A stretch of 64,000 nt of DNA from RGIG3178 sp963674495. Its GTDB lineage: Bacteria > Bacillota > Clostridia > Christensenellales > QAND01. The number at the start of each line of letters is the position of its first letter. Position 1 is the stretch's first letter. The notes under the pieces are model-generated. The model had not been told where the DNA came from and searched no databases. It saw only the letters and a list, made by a program, of their open reading frames with translations. This document shows positions 8,085 through 17,331 of the stretch, one piece after another. The translations under genes and the position numbers were made by a program. The stretch is from contig CAXXLG010000003.1 of NCBI GenBank assembly GCA_963674495.2, forward strand, positions 1-64,000, in the 5' to 3' direction.

Positions 8085-9320
8085 ATGACACTGGGAAAAC
8101 GTCCGGCACACCCGACACCACTGGAGAATGAGATGCTGCTTCGGGGCCTGATGGCGGAAAACCTTCGCCGTGGCCTGATACTTGCGTATGTGGCCATAAT
8201 CGTCGAAGCGGCGTTTGCCATAATTGATATCGGCGCCGGCTATCTGCAGGTGCACCAATCGTTCCAGTTCGATGCCTATCTGGTTATGTACCTGCTGATG
8301 GTGGCTGTGTGCGGCATTTATGTGATTGCAGTCAGACGCTTTGGCAATCCGGCGGATCAGCCTTTGCATCGGGTGCACCGCTTTCATGCCGTGATGGTGG
8401 CGTATATAACCTTTATCATGGTTTGGGGCAGCGTGATCACGCTGATAGATCAGGCGCTTTACGGGCAGGTGAACGTATTTATTGTCAACATGTTGACATG
8501 CTCGGTGCTCTATGCTATGAGCGCCCGCAGCTTCTTTATTCCCTATGCGCTGTCCAGCGCGGTGCTTTTGATTGGCCTGCCGTTGGTGCAACATTCCTTC
8601 AATGTATTGTTTGGGCATTATGTCAACCTCTGCTTTTTCATCCTTGTTGCATGGATCGCTTCACGCATGCTTTACCGGTACTACTGCAGCGACTTTGCGC
8701 ACAGAGCCATGCTTCGCCAGGCCAACCTACAGTTGCACAATACGGTAGCCGAATACAATCGGTTGAATGAAAAGCTTACCCAGGCGAACAGCCAACTGAA
8801 GGAGGCTTCGCTGCTGGACGATCTGACCGGCATCCCAAACCGCAGGAGCTTTCGGATCTTCATTAACCGGTTGCTGGCCGAACCGCCTCAGGAAGAGATG
8901 CGCTTCTCGGTGCTGATGATCGATGTGGATTGTTTCAAGCAATACAACGACCATTATGGCCACGCACAGGGCGACGAAGTGTTAAAAGCTGTCTCCTCGG
9001 CCATCGAGCAGAGTGTGAATTGCGATGTGCGACATGTGGTCCGGTGGGGCGGAGAGGAGTTCTTGTGTGCCCTTTTTCATCCGTCAGGGGAGGACATCTC
9101 CCTTTTGGCACATAAGGTTCACGGCACGGTACAGGCCCTTGACATCCCTCACGCCGATTCCAAAGTGTCCAGGACAGTGTCGATAAGCGTTGGCGGGGCC
9201 ACGCAGTCCTTGAAGCAAAGGGGCGACATCAGCCTGTGCATCGAACGGGCGGATCAAGCGCTGTACAGAGCCAAAGCTGCAGGACGAAACCAATGCTGCG
9301 TAGACCGGGAAGGAACATAG
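8085..9320 (+). CDS. Membrane diguanylate cyclase (GGDEF domain)
   Basis: 411 residues. Residues 30-200 contain about six hydrophobic segments (a membrane sensor region with no recognised ligand domain), 205-240 a coiled-coil signalling helix, and 245-405 a GGDEF domain with DDLTGIPNRRSF, MIDVDCFKQYND, GHAQGDE and the active site GGEEF (322-326), all consistent with synthesis of cyclic di-GMP from two GTP. The RxxD inhibitory site expected upstream of GGEEF is absent. AGGAG lies 14 bases before the ATG, a long spacing. The final TAG falls inside the shared sequence of IS copy 2, so the insertion has supplied or moved the stop codon; the domain itself looks complete. Confidence 0.9.
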   Translation: MTLGKRPAHPTPLENEMLLRGLMAENLRRGLILAYVAIIVEAAFAIIDIGAGYLQVHQSFQFDAYLVMYLLMVAVCGIYVIAVRRFGNPADQPLHRVHRFHAVMVAYITFIMVWGSVITLIDQALYGQVNVFIVNMLTCSVLYAMSARSFFIPYALSSAVLLIGLPLVQHSFNVLFGHYVNLCFFILVAWIASRMLYRYYCSDFAHRAMLRQANLQLHNTVAEYNRLNEKLTQANSQLKEASLLDDLTGIPNRRSFRIFINRLLAEPPQEEMRFSVLMIDVDCFKQYNDHYGHAQGDEVLKAVSSAIEQSVNCDVRHVVRWGGEEFLCALFHPSGEDISLLAHKVHGTVQALDIPHADSKVSRTVSISVGGATQSLKQRGDISLCIERADQALYRAKAAGRNQCCVDREGT

Positions 9321-9390
9321 GGACCATTTGCAGTGCGCCCCGAAAACACGACAGTATTTAGAAGGGTATCCCCATGGATTTTAATTGGAT

Positions 9391-10260
9391 TTATGTCAAA
9401 AGGTGTCTGTATGCAACGGGCGCCTTTTGATTTAGTTTGGACTGCGTCCGGCGGTAATTGTAAAACGCCATGTATTCGTCCACAACATACACCACATCCT
9501 GAAAGGATTTCAATGCCTTTTTCCGAATACGGAGGCATTCGCACTTGAAATATCCGAAGAAATTCTCCATCACCGCATTGTCCCAGCAGTTGCCCTTGCG
9601 GCTCGTGCTTTGGATCGCGCCATGTCTCTGGAGCAGTTCAACGAACTTTCCGTTGGTGTAATGCACACCCTGGTCGCTATGTATCATCGCGCCGTTGAGG
9701 CTTGTTTTGCGTGCCAGATTCTCCACCTTTTTACACGACAGCGACGCGTCCTGCGTTTTGCTCACCACATACGAAACAACTTCCCGGTTGTACAAATCCA
9801 ACATTACCGATAGATAGGTCATCCCGCCGGAGATGGGAATGCAGGTGATGTCCGTCACATATTTGTGTTTTGGGATGGATGCCGCAAAGTCCCTGTTCAG
9901 CCTGCTTTCAGCCACCAAAGGCGCGCCTTCCGTGTGGTACATGGCGTTGGCCTTTCTGCGCCGAATTATCGCCTGCGTGCCGGTTTCCTTCATAATCCGT
10001 CTTAACGCTTTATAGTTGATCACGATTCCGTATTTGCCGCGCAGCAGCGTCTTCATACGCCGGTAGCCGTAGATGTAACGGAGATGTTCCTGTTCTTTGA
10101 TCAGGATGTCCATCGATACCGCTCGGGCCGCGCGACAAAGCGGTAATACGCGCTGCGGCTTATCTTGGCCACGGCACAAAGCAACTCCGTGGTAAACGCG
10201 CCACGAAGGGCGCTGATCGCGCGAAAGCAATCTACTCTGCGCCATCGCCCCCTCTCATCT
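9391..10260 (-). pseudogene. IS3-family transposase OrfB, copy 2, probable frameshift
   Basis: A frame of 284 codons is open (9391-10245) with an intact DDE triad: VTDITCIP, IHSDQGVHYT, NAVMENFFGYF, and a C-terminal YNYRRTQSKLNQKAPVAYR typical of IS3-family integrases. Its first 50 residues are arginine-rich and unlike the family. The correct N-terminal residues (ISALRGAFTTELLCAV, then SAYYRF) lie in the -1 frame just after orfA and end at a stop, so one base seems to have been lost or gained near 10106-10113. If translation starts at the internal Met (MDILIKEQ) a truncated integrase core could still be made. Confidence 0.75.
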
Positions 10261-10579
10261 CTCTCAACTTTATTAAGAACACGTTCTCCGCCCTCAGCCG
10301 CAGGTCTTCCTTTTCCAGAAGCTTCTCCCGTTCCGTTTTCTTATCCGATGAAAAGCCTTCATAGCCTTTTTCCCGTACCGTTGAACCGCTCTTGCTTTTC
10401 TTCTTTGCCTCAAGCGGATCCAACAATCCTTTTTCTTGCAGATAAACAAGCCATGTGGAAATGTAGTTTTTGGACGGCAGCCCGTAACTGGAACTCACCA
10501 CCCGAATCCCATGGGGCCCGTTTAAATACGTCCTTACCACTTCCAATTTAAACTCATTGCTGTACGCTCTTTTGACCAT
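10232..10579 (-). CDS. IS3-family transposase OrfA, copy 2
   Basis: 115 residues, differing from copy 1 at only a few positions (for example SNEF for SDEF, ENVFL for ENAFL). ATG at 10579 preceded by AAAGGGGTG; a longer in-frame start at 10627 lies outside the conserved ribosome-binding-site arrangement and is unlikely. Helix-turn-helix plus leucine-zipper-like tail. The stop overlaps the orfB region. Confidence 0.85.
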   Translation of the reverse strand: MVKRAYSNEFKLEVVRTYLNGPHGIRVVSSSYGLPSKNYISTWLVYLQEKGLLDPLEAKKKSKSGSTVREKGYEGFSSDKKTEREKLLEKEDLRLRAENVFLIKLREMRGGDGAE

Positions 10580-10660
10580 ATAAAACACCCCTTTTTGCAT
10601 TGTATCCCATGGGGGTGTCCCCATCAATTTCTGTCCCGCTTTTGGGGCTCAGTTCAGTTC

Positions 10661-11352
10661 CCTTGTTTTAGTTAGACAAGGAGAGCTGATTTGATTTTCT
10701 TATGAAACAAACAAGTACAACAAGCAAGAGATAAATACATGCAATGTTTTAAAGCGGAAGGCTAACCCACCCCCCCAGAGGGGTTGTGGCTTTCACTTTA
10801 TGGATATGGAATTGATATGAAACGTAAATTGCATTGAACTCTTAGCTAATGGTATTGATGCAATTGTAATATGTGCGTTGGGACAAGATGCCTGTCCTGT
10901 GTTACATAAAGGGGTTGAAACAAAGAACCGTTCCCATGTTCCACACATGTTTTAAACCGGGGCTATCAAGCTGGCCTCTGATCTTTGAAGGATTACAAGT
11001 GAGCTGCTCGCGCATTCCGTTGTCTCTCTTTTGCACAGGTGTTCACGGATACATTTGCTCGGGTGTTTGTACAAGCACAGGCATTGACAAAAGACCGTTT
11101 GAAGCACTACAATAAATTCAGTTTGCACAGATGTTTTGATGCTTTGTTATGGGTTTAATTTCTTCAAAATGATCGGTAATGGAAGGCATGGGCAGACGGG
11201 ATCCTGTACATTTGCCATTAAAGAAATTGGATCAAGAGCGGCGGGGATCACGCCGATAAATATTGATCAAAGTGGTGGACGAATAAGCGCAAGGCGCTTA
11301 GCCAGAAGCCCGAACGATATCCCGCGGTATGGGAGAAAAATGAGGTTTGACA
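10661..11352. other. 692-base intergenic region, no gene supported
   Basis: Short frames exist on both strands but none has a ribosome binding site and plausible composition. A C-rich/G-rich pairing (ACCCCCCC with GAGGGGTT) occurs near 10770-10795. No promoter for the downstream gene stands out. Confidence 0.4.
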
Positions 11353-13947
11353 ATGATGAACTGTCCCAACTGCGGCAGCAGGATGCCGGATACCGAATCG
11401 TTCTGCTCATATTGCGGCGCACGGATCAACCGGCAAGAATCGGCGCCGCCAATGGAGCAGCCCGTAGCTTCCGAGTCGGCCTGCCAAAAGTGCGGCGCGC
11501 CAATTTCAGACACTTCCAAGTTTTGCAGGCAATGCGGCGCGCCAGTTGCCAAACCATCCAAGATCAAAACCATACGGAAGAAAGCGGAGAAACCCAAGCA
11601 ATCCGCAAAACCAAAAAAAGAGAAATCTGTGCCCGTCAATGGACTCGAGCCGCCTGATGTTCAAACACCCTTGACTGCAAGGCCTTCCAAAGAGCAGCGG
11701 CCAAAGCCGCCCGGTAGACAGGCATGGATCCGAAATATTGCGGCGATGATCGCCGTCGCGCTGGTCGGGACGGTTTTGTGGCAGGTGCTCAAACCCGGGC
11801 CGGATCCGCCAAAACCAACCGGCAGCACGGATAACGGATACCTCAACACCGAGGGCATCGTATCCATCGGTGCTTATCAGCCCTCCGAAGGCATAACGTA
11901 TACCGCGCAGGAATTGGCTTTGTCCGGAGAAACGGCGGGCGTTTCCCCCGATTCGCCAAGCGCAACGGCATCCGGCGTAACGGTGGATTTCGGTGAGTAT
12001 AACCTTGCGGGGCCGGGTACGCTGGAAATTGCAAGGCTTCCGTACAAGACGGACCCGGGCGCAGGATTACAGGTGCAGACGTACAACATCACCCTGGGTG
12101 ATGTCGACGAGTTTTCCGTACCGGTAACGGTCACGATGCCCTACGATTCAGATGGATTAACCGAGGGGGAAGAACCGTACGCGATCTCCGTTGGCTGGTA
12201 CGATGCAAGCCAAAACACATGGGAAGTTATGCCATGCACGGTCAACAGCGCCGACAATACGGTCACGTTTCAAACGGATCACTTGAGCGCCTTTGCGGTT
12301 ATCAAAAATGAAATGAACAAGGGGAAGTTCGTTTTCTATTACAAAGACAACCAATACAGAGGGCCCAATACGCCTGTGTTGGTGGATACGGGTGCACTCA
12401 AGGCGGCACTCAACGATATCGATCCTTCTTCCTTTGATGAGCTCATCCGCAACAAATCCGTGCCCACCAATGCGTTTTTTTCAAACGGGTTGGGGTTTAT
12501 AAATGACATATTTTCCGGCGGCGATTACCTGATAGCGTTCGGCGATTTATCCAAGCTAAAAGCGGCTGTCGGCCCAACATTCACCGCGCTCGGCGCGGTT
12601 GCCGTGGCAGTTAAAATAACGGACCAGTGGAGCCGGGGTGTATCCACCGACAAGATCATCCGGGACAACGCGTTTGACCTTGCCGAGCTGGCCGCCACAG
12701 GTTTACTGCTAGTCGAAGCATCGCCGTATGTGGCGGTAGGCGCCGCAGGGATATGGATGGTGGGCATCGTGGACGATATCGTCAATGATGAAGTGGACAT
12801 CAATACGTACATGAACTATTTGGAAAAGTGTTACGATTACTACAATCGCGAACACATCACCTATTTTGCCGAATCCGGCACTTGCAGCTACCGCTTGCCA
12901 CTTCCGGGCGTCAGCGCCAATTTGCGGGAGGGCGAAAGGATGCTTACGACCAAAAGCGACTGGGGCGCTGTTGTGAGCGGCATTTATGCCAGCGATAAAA
13001 AGTATCCGGACCTGATTAAACCGGACGTGAATGCGCTGATTGCAAGCTACAGCAATGTTTTTTGGAGTGTGCCGCGCAGTGACCTTTGTTACTGGATCGA
13101 TCAGAACGGCATCCTTCCCGAGGGGACGTACGCCAAGGATTTGCCGTGGCCGGAGGACAAAGCGGGACAACAGCTTTATAAAAACCGGTGCCGAATCCGG
13201 ATGAATGACAGGTTACAGCCGCTGTATCAGGCGATGGCCGATAAGGAACTGGCCGACCTATGGACGCAGTATTATACCGCGGCTTTCAAGATGGCCGACC
13301 AACTGAATCAGACCATGTATTTCGAGGTTGAAGACCCTGCTTTAACGGAGCCGGGATTCGCAAAATCCAGCTCAGCAAATAAAGTTTTGGCACTTGAGAC
13401 CAACGGGACATACGACAAGGATTTTTATTGCAACGAACGGTATACGGATTCCAACCAGGTATTCTCCTGCACCATGTATCATTATATAAAAGCCGGGATG
13501 CCGAGCCAGCTAATGGTTTTCCCTGAGGGCGCGGACGATTATACCATTGGGAAGTCCGTACCCTTTAGCCCCGACATGCCAAGGACAGTCATCCAGCTGC
13601 CGGGCAGTACGGATGCCCTGTTCCGGTTTGATGACCCTGATACGGTGTATTTGGAGTTGCTTGATATGGACTATGCGACGGTGGAGCACTCCTTTACAAT
13701 CTATTATAGGGATGCGCCCCCCGGTGCCGTGATCAAATTGGATATGGGGGACGGAAGCGCGCCCTATCGATATACCGAGGGCGATGGAAATCCTGTTGAG
13801 GGAGGCTGGGTGCAATTCGGCATCGTCTACCCGTATGACAGGGAAGGACAGTTCACTGTCACCGCCAGAATGTATACGAAAGATGGGAAATTGGTCGGCG
13901 AAGGCAGTATACTCGTCGTTGTGAATCTGGTGAACATTGATTATTAG
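11353..13947 (+). CDS. Large membrane-anchored protein with two N-terminal zinc ribbons
   Basis: 864 residues from ATG 11353 (GAGG 8 bases upstream). Two treble-clef zinc ribbons come first: CPNCG...CSYCG (4-22) and CQKCG...CRQCG (44-62). A Lys/Pro-rich linker follows, then one membrane segment at about 126-146 (AMIAVALVGTVLW), so the ribbons are predicted cytoplasmic and about 700 residues outside. The outer part begins with a beta-sandwich-like region (VTVTMPYDSDGL...WEVMPCTVN...DHLSAFAVIK) and continues with a long region of unrecognised fold and a C-terminal Ig/PKD-like segment. Function unknown; a signalling or surface-sensing role is only inference. It begins a cluster with two other zinc-ribbon proteins and two lipoproteins. 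Confidence 0.75.
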   Translation: MMNCPNCGSRMPDTESFCSYCGARINRQESAPPMEQPVASESACQKCGAPISDTSKFCRQCGAPVAKPSKIKTIRKKAEKPKQSAKPKKEKSVPVNGLEPPDVQTPLTARPSKEQRPKPPGRQAWIRNIAAMIAVALVGTVLWQVLKPGPDPPKPTGSTDNGYLNTEGIVSIGAYQPSEGITYTAQELALSGETAGVSPDSPSATASGVTVDFGEYNLAGPGTLEIARLPYKTDPGAGLQVQTYNITLGDVDEFSVPVTVTMPYDSDGLTEGEEPYAISVGWYDASQNTWEVMPCTVNSADNTVTFQTDHLSAFAVIKNEMNKGKFVFYYKDNQYRGPNTPVLVDTGALKAALNDIDPSSFDELIRNKSVPTNAFFSNGLGFINDIFSGGDYLIAFGDLSKLKAAVGPTFTALGAVAVAVKITDQWSRGVSTDKIIRDNAFDLAELAATGLLLVEASPYVAVGAAGIWMVGIVDDIVNDEVDINTYMNYLEKCYDYYNREHITYFAESGTCSYRLPLPGVSANLREGERMLTTKSDWGAVVSGIYASDKKYPDLIKPDVNALIASYSNVFWSVPRSDLCYWIDQNGILPEGTYAKDLPWPEDKAGQQLYKNRCRIRMNDRLQPLYQAMADKELADLWTQYYTAAFKMADQLNQTMYFEVEDPALTEPGFAKSSSANKVLALETNGTYDKDFYCNERYTDSNQVFSCTMYHYIKAGMPSQLMVFPEGADDYTIGKSVPFSPDMPRTVIQLPGSTDALFRFDDPDTVYLELLDMDYATVEHSFTIYYRDAPPGAVIKLDMGDGSAPYRYTEGDGNPVEGGWVQFGIVYPYDREGQFTVTARMYTKDGKLVGEGSILVVVNLVNIDY

Positions 13948-14075
13948 GGCCCGGTTTTGAAATGACTCCCGAAGGGGATTGGTATGTCGATCCGATGCGG
14001 GCAGACAAACGGCAAAAGGTCTCTCTTTTTGGGAAACCGCTTTTCCAAAGAATAAATGATTGAAAAAGGCAGGCT

Positions 14076-14720
14076 ATGCAAAAGATGAGAAACACACCGC
14101 ACAGAGGCGAAAGGGATACACGAAACCCATCCGATACCGCTCCGCTTAACAAACGCATGGTGGTTTGGGCGATCATGCCATTGCTGGTTTTATCTTTGAT
14201 GGTGGGTTGCGAGGGTTTGTTCAAGCCCGACGCAACGCCAAACCCGATGCTGCAATGGGAAGCCTTCGACAGTATCGGCCGGGAAGGGTTGCTGGCGGAG
14301 GTTTCGATGGATCAGCTGCAGGGAGTGTATGATGGGAAGGCCACCTTTGTTTTTGATGCGGATAAGGGCGCGGGCCATGCAGGCGAAGGGATATCCGTTG
14401 AGATATCCCCGGACGATGAATTTGTATGCACGGGCACATTCGAGGGCAACCGGCTGAGTCTATCGCTCACGTTATCCCAAAGTGATGTCGTGGTTTTTGA
14501 AGATATCCCGCCATGCATAATTGAAGACGGTATATTGACCGCGCCGGGGCCATCCGCTCAAGGAACGCCGGACGAGTCGAACCAAACGCTCATCTGCGCG
14601 ATCAAAACATACCCGTCGGGACGGATGATGGACGGCCTATTCAAAACGGAGTTGGTTGATATGGATGGCAATGCATTCCCGGCGGCGCTCCATTTCCAAC
14701 TGATATTGGATGAACAATGA
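14076..14720 (+). CDS. Putative lipoprotein of unknown function
   Basis: 214 residues; AGGCAGG precedes the ATG. A long polar N-terminal extension (1-27) is followed by a hydrophobic segment ending in the lipobox LMVGC, with the lipidated Cys at 45. The mature part is acidic and beta-rich, with no family recognised. A later start near MVVWAIM (codon 28) would give a more standard signal peptide. It lies 128 bases after the zinc-ribbon protein, and its 3' end converges with the minus-strand zinc-ribbon gene 16 bases away. Confidence 0.65.
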   Translation: MQKMRNTPHRGERDTRNPSDTAPLNKRMVVWAIMPLLVLSLMVGCEGLFKPDATPNPMLQWEAFDSIGREGLLAEVSMDQLQGVYDGKATFVFDADKGAGHAGEGISVEISPDDEFVCTGTFEGNRLSLSLTLSQSDVVVFEDIPPCIIEDGILTAPGPSAQGTPDESNQTLICAIKTYPSGRMMDGLFKTELVDMDGNAFPAALHFQLILDEQ

Positions 14721-14736
14721 TGTAAAAAAAAACAAG

Positions 14737-15423
14737 CTATCCGTCCCTGCGGCCCTTGAGCAAAGGGGAGCCGCAGGCGGCGCAATAATCGGCCCGCGCG
14801 TCGCACATGGTTGCGCAGGACGGGCAAAAAAGAACTTTGTCGCGGCGTTTATCGTATTTTTCCAACGCCCGAAGGTTCGCTTTTTGATGGTTTTTGATGC
14901 GGTCGCCAATGCGGTAGTAATCGTACAGCGTAGTGCTGTCTCCAAAGGATATTTCGATTTTCCTGTTGTCGGAAAGTCGGATGAACAGAATGTTATCACT
15001 TTCGCCGGAGTTTTTAACACGGGTCTGTTTATCCTCCACAACGCCCTCCCAATCCTTACCTTTGCGCCGGGTGCCGCGTATGGAAAAAAACGCGATGAGC
15101 GCAAACATGAGCGCGATGACACCCGTTACCAGAAGACCCTCGCTGTCAAAGGATAAATCACCCGTTATAAACAGGACGGAGGGTACAGCGAGTATCAAAA
15201 CCGATGCAAAAATAAAACTATACAGGCGTTTGCTTTTTTGATATCTTGAATAAAGTGGATCATGTGCCCTATTTGACCAGCCGATACCGCCGGCCCCGAC
15301 AGACGGCACATCGCCGTATGGCTGGGCGCTGTTGGGATCAAACCCGCATCGGGCGCAGACTTTGAGCCGTTTTTGCAAAGGCGCTCCGCAGCGGGAACAG
15401 AAAAATGTTTTTTCAAAGGCCAC
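14737..15423 (-). CDS. Membrane protein with zinc ribbons at both ends
   Basis: 228 residues from a GTG at 15423, chosen because GGGAGGT stands 5 bases upstream; the frame is open much further but that part is not protein-like. An N-terminal ribbon (CSRCGAPLQK...CARCG) is followed by a hydrophilic linker, two membrane segments (about 75-125), a soluble region of about 60 residues (IRLSDNRKIEISFGDSTTLYDY) and a second ribbon (CPSCATMCDARADYCAACG) at the C-terminus. Both termini are therefore predicted cytoplasmic. Divergent from the next zinc-ribbon gene (193-base gap). Function unknown. Confidence 0.75.
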   Translation of the reverse strand: MAFEKTFFCSRCGAPLQKRLKVCARCGFDPNSAQPYGDVPSVGAGGIGWSNRAHDPLYSRYQKSKRLYSFIFASVLILAVPSVLFITGDLSFDSEGLLVTGVIALMFALIAFFSIRGTRRKGKDWEGVVEDKQTRVKNSGESDNILFIRLSDNRKIEISFGDSTTLYDYYRIGDRIKNHQKANLRALEKYDKRRDKVLFCPSCATMCDARADYCAACGSPLLKGRRDG

Positions 15424-15615
15424 GCAATACCTCCCGTCGGCTGGCAGATGTTGCATACAGCCGGTTGCATACATTATAGAAGAAGCAATGAGCAATTGTA
15501 AGACGCTGAATGCAAATGACCATAAAAAGATTTGTATTCCAAAAGGGCGTATCGTGTGCGCCCGTGCAGACTGGAACAAAAAGCAATTCCGTTTCGAAAT
15601 ATAGGAGATAGGGTT

Positions 15616-16392
15616 ATGTTTTGTGAAAATTGTGGATTTGAACAGAGCGATACGGCCTCTTTTTGCGCAAACTGCGGCGCGCAGATTCAAAAACAACAAC
15701 TTCCGGTTGAAGATAAGGGCGGGCAAAGCGCGAATGCCGTAGCAAGCAAGACCGAAATGCGTTCCGAATTTGCCGGTCAATCGACCCCAAATGTCGTGCG
15801 GGACAAGAACGGGAGTTTAAGCTGGGTATACGAATTTTCGTTTTGGAAAAACCCTTCGATCCTCCTAACCGCATGGAAAGTGATGATGCTCGCCAGCTTA
15901 GCACCCGGGCTTTTGATGTTTTTTCTGTCCCTGGGCGATGGACTGTTCGAGGCGTTCAAAACATCGTTGATGGTCTTTGGCATCGCCGCGGGAGTTATAA
16001 CTGTTCTACTGGCCATCTCCTATCCGCTTTTGGCGCTGATGTATGGTGGCAAGTACTGTGTATTGTTTAAAATGGACGATAAGGGCGTCGATCATATACA
16101 GCTCAAAAAGCAATTCCGCAAGGCGCAGGCGCTGGGGTTACTCACGGCGCTTATGGGACTCATTGGCAACAACCTTTCCGCCGCGGGCGCTGGTTTGGTG
16201 AGTGCTGCACGGCAGAGCATGCATACAACTTTCTCCAAAGTCAAGTCGGTAAAGATTAACGAGAACCGGCATACGATTTATCTGAATGAGACATTAAACC
16301 ACAATCAGGTGTATGCCGAGCCTGCAGATTTTTCGTTTGTTAAGGATTACATCCTCAACCATTGTCCTAAAAACGCGAAGATCAAAGCGTGA
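15616..16392 (+). CDS. Zinc-ribbon membrane protein
   Basis: 258 residues; ATG 15616 follows AGGAGATAGGG. An N-terminal ribbon, CENCGFEQSD...CANCG (3-21), is followed by a polar linker, then two strong membrane segments (about 85-145) and an amphipathic region with a third hydrophobic stretch (GLLTALMGLIGNN). The C-terminal soluble domain (SKVKSVKINENRHTIYLNE...VYAEPADFSFVKDYI) resembles the PH-like beta domain often fused to such proteins, but this is not certain. Its stop overlaps the start of the next lipoprotein gene (ATGA), so the two are translationally coupled. Confidence 0.75.
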   Translation: MFCENCGFEQSDTASFCANCGAQIQKQQLPVEDKGGQSANAVASKTEMRSEFAGQSTPNVVRDKNGSLSWVYEFSFWKNPSILLTAWKVMMLASLAPGLLMFFLSLGDGLFEAFKTSLMVFGIAAGVITVLLAISYPLLALMYGGKYCVLFKMDDKGVDHIQLKKQFRKAQALGLLTALMGLIGNNLSAAGAGLVSAARQSMHTTFSKVKSVKINENRHTIYLNETLNHNQVYAEPADFSFVKDYILNHCPKNAKIKA

Positions 16393-16886
16393 TGAGGGCC
16401 CGTCGGATGCGGTCGTATGATGACGAAACAAGCACGATCAAACGGCGGAGAGGGATAGCATGGCTCGCGGCTTTACTGGCTGCACTGTACCTGCTGCTGA
16501 CCCTGGCTGGTTGCCAAAGGAGCAATGACGCGCCGCCAAAACTCGACACGCCCGAACCGCCGCCACATGTGGGATATTTTGTAAGTGAATATGGAACGTT
16601 TACATTTAATGGCGACGGGGAAACGCTGTGCCTTGAACTGTCAGAGGAATATCTCGAGGCGTTGGGGAACCCGCCGAACAACGAAACATACGCCTATGCA
16701 TTTACCTGGTACGACTTCGGCACGTGCAGGTATGACGTTGCCACGGAACTGAAGCTTTATGATGAAAGTAGCGGTACAACGATCACCTTTTCACTTTTTG
16801 GCAACGCCACGCAGGACAAAATTGAAATTTCTTATCCGGTTGTAAGCGATGAGAGAATTATCTTTGAAAAGACAATCATTGACTGA
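16389..16886 (+). CDS. Putative lipoprotein of unknown function
   Basis: 165 residues, starting at the ATG that overlaps the previous stop by 4 bases. An arginine-rich N-region, a hydrophobic core (WLAALLAALYLLLTLAGC) and the lipobox LAGC give a lipidated Cys42. The mature protein of about 120 residues is beta-rich (GTFTFNGDGETLCLEL, AFTWYDFGTCRYDV) and resembles the preceding lipoprotein (14076-14720) in length and style rather than in clear sequence. Operonic with the zinc-ribbon membrane protein, which suggests that they act together at the membrane. Confidence 0.7.
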   Translation: MMRARRMRSYDDETSTIKRRRGIAWLAALLAALYLLLTLAGCQRSNDAPPKLDTPEPPPHVGYFVSEYGTFTFNGDGETLCLELSEEYLEALGNPPNNETYAYAFTWYDFGTCRYDVATELKLYDESSGTTITFSLFGNATQDKIEISYPVVSDERIIFEKTIID

Positions 16887-16948
16887 AAACCATATCGCAT
16901 CATTTTTTCATTGCCCGGTTACGGGAGTGCGAACACTGTATAGTACTG

Positions 16949-17331
16949 TTGAGTGAAAGAAGACAGTGCTGCGTTTTTGTTTATGAAATTCCACCAGGCA
17001 AAGCAGCCTATCCATACCACTATCACCTTCAAAACGAAGAGGTTTTTTATATCTTCAAGGGTTCCGGTACATTGAAAACGCCGACTGGAGAAAGGACTGT
17101 ATCTGAAGGGATTTCCTGTTCTTTTCGGCAAATGAAGGTGGCGCGCATAAACTTACGAACTCATCGGATACGGAACTGCTCGTATACATAGATTTTGATT
17201 CCAATAATCGTATTGATGTTGCTTTCTATCCCGACTCAGGAAAGATAGGTGTCTTTGGAGAAAAACTGCACCAATTGTATCGTACGAAGGACCAAACGGA
17301 ATATTACGAAGGCGAATGGTTCTATGTATAA
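16949..17331 (+). pseudogene. Cupin-domain protein, frameshifted
   Basis: The first 55 codons encode a cupin motif (EIPPGKAAYPYHYHLQNEEV, then FYIFKGSGTL) with metal-ligand histidines and Glu. At about 17110 the frame breaks, and the expected continuation (FLFFSANEGGAHKLTNSSD, then LVYIDFD and EGEWFYV) follows in another frame to a TAA at 17329-17331. A single-base indel explains this. The N-terminus also lacks a good start (only TTG, no ribosome binding site), so the 5' part may be missing. The intact protein would be a small single-domain cupin. Confidence 0.8.

Larger units (their letters stand above)
9316..10660 (-). mobile_element. IS3-family insertion sequence, copy 2
   Basis: Directly repeated relative to copy 1 and nearly identical to it. 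Terminal inverted repeats lie at 9329-9354 and 10631-10656. It sits at the very end of the diguanylate cyclase gene. The long orfB frame is uninterrupted here, but the one-base offset between the OrfB N-terminal region and the DDE core is the same as in copy 1. The two direct copies bracket about 7.5 kb (1781-9315) and could recombine to delete it. Confidence 0.9.

Noticed and set aside
8309..8770. 153-codon frame inside the diguanylate cyclase gene
   Set aside because: It is a shadow in another frame of a gene with continuous membrane helices and GGDEF motifs.
435..10660. Defined composite transposon
   Set aside because: The two IS copies are direct repeats around accessory genes, but no target-site duplication or outer boundary supports a mobilised unit, so only the individual IS copies are annotated.
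11136..11657. 173-codon plus-strand frame overlapping the start of the zinc-ribbon protein
   Set aside because: Composition is not protein-like, there is no ribosome binding site, and the overlapping frame encodes two clear zinc ribbons.
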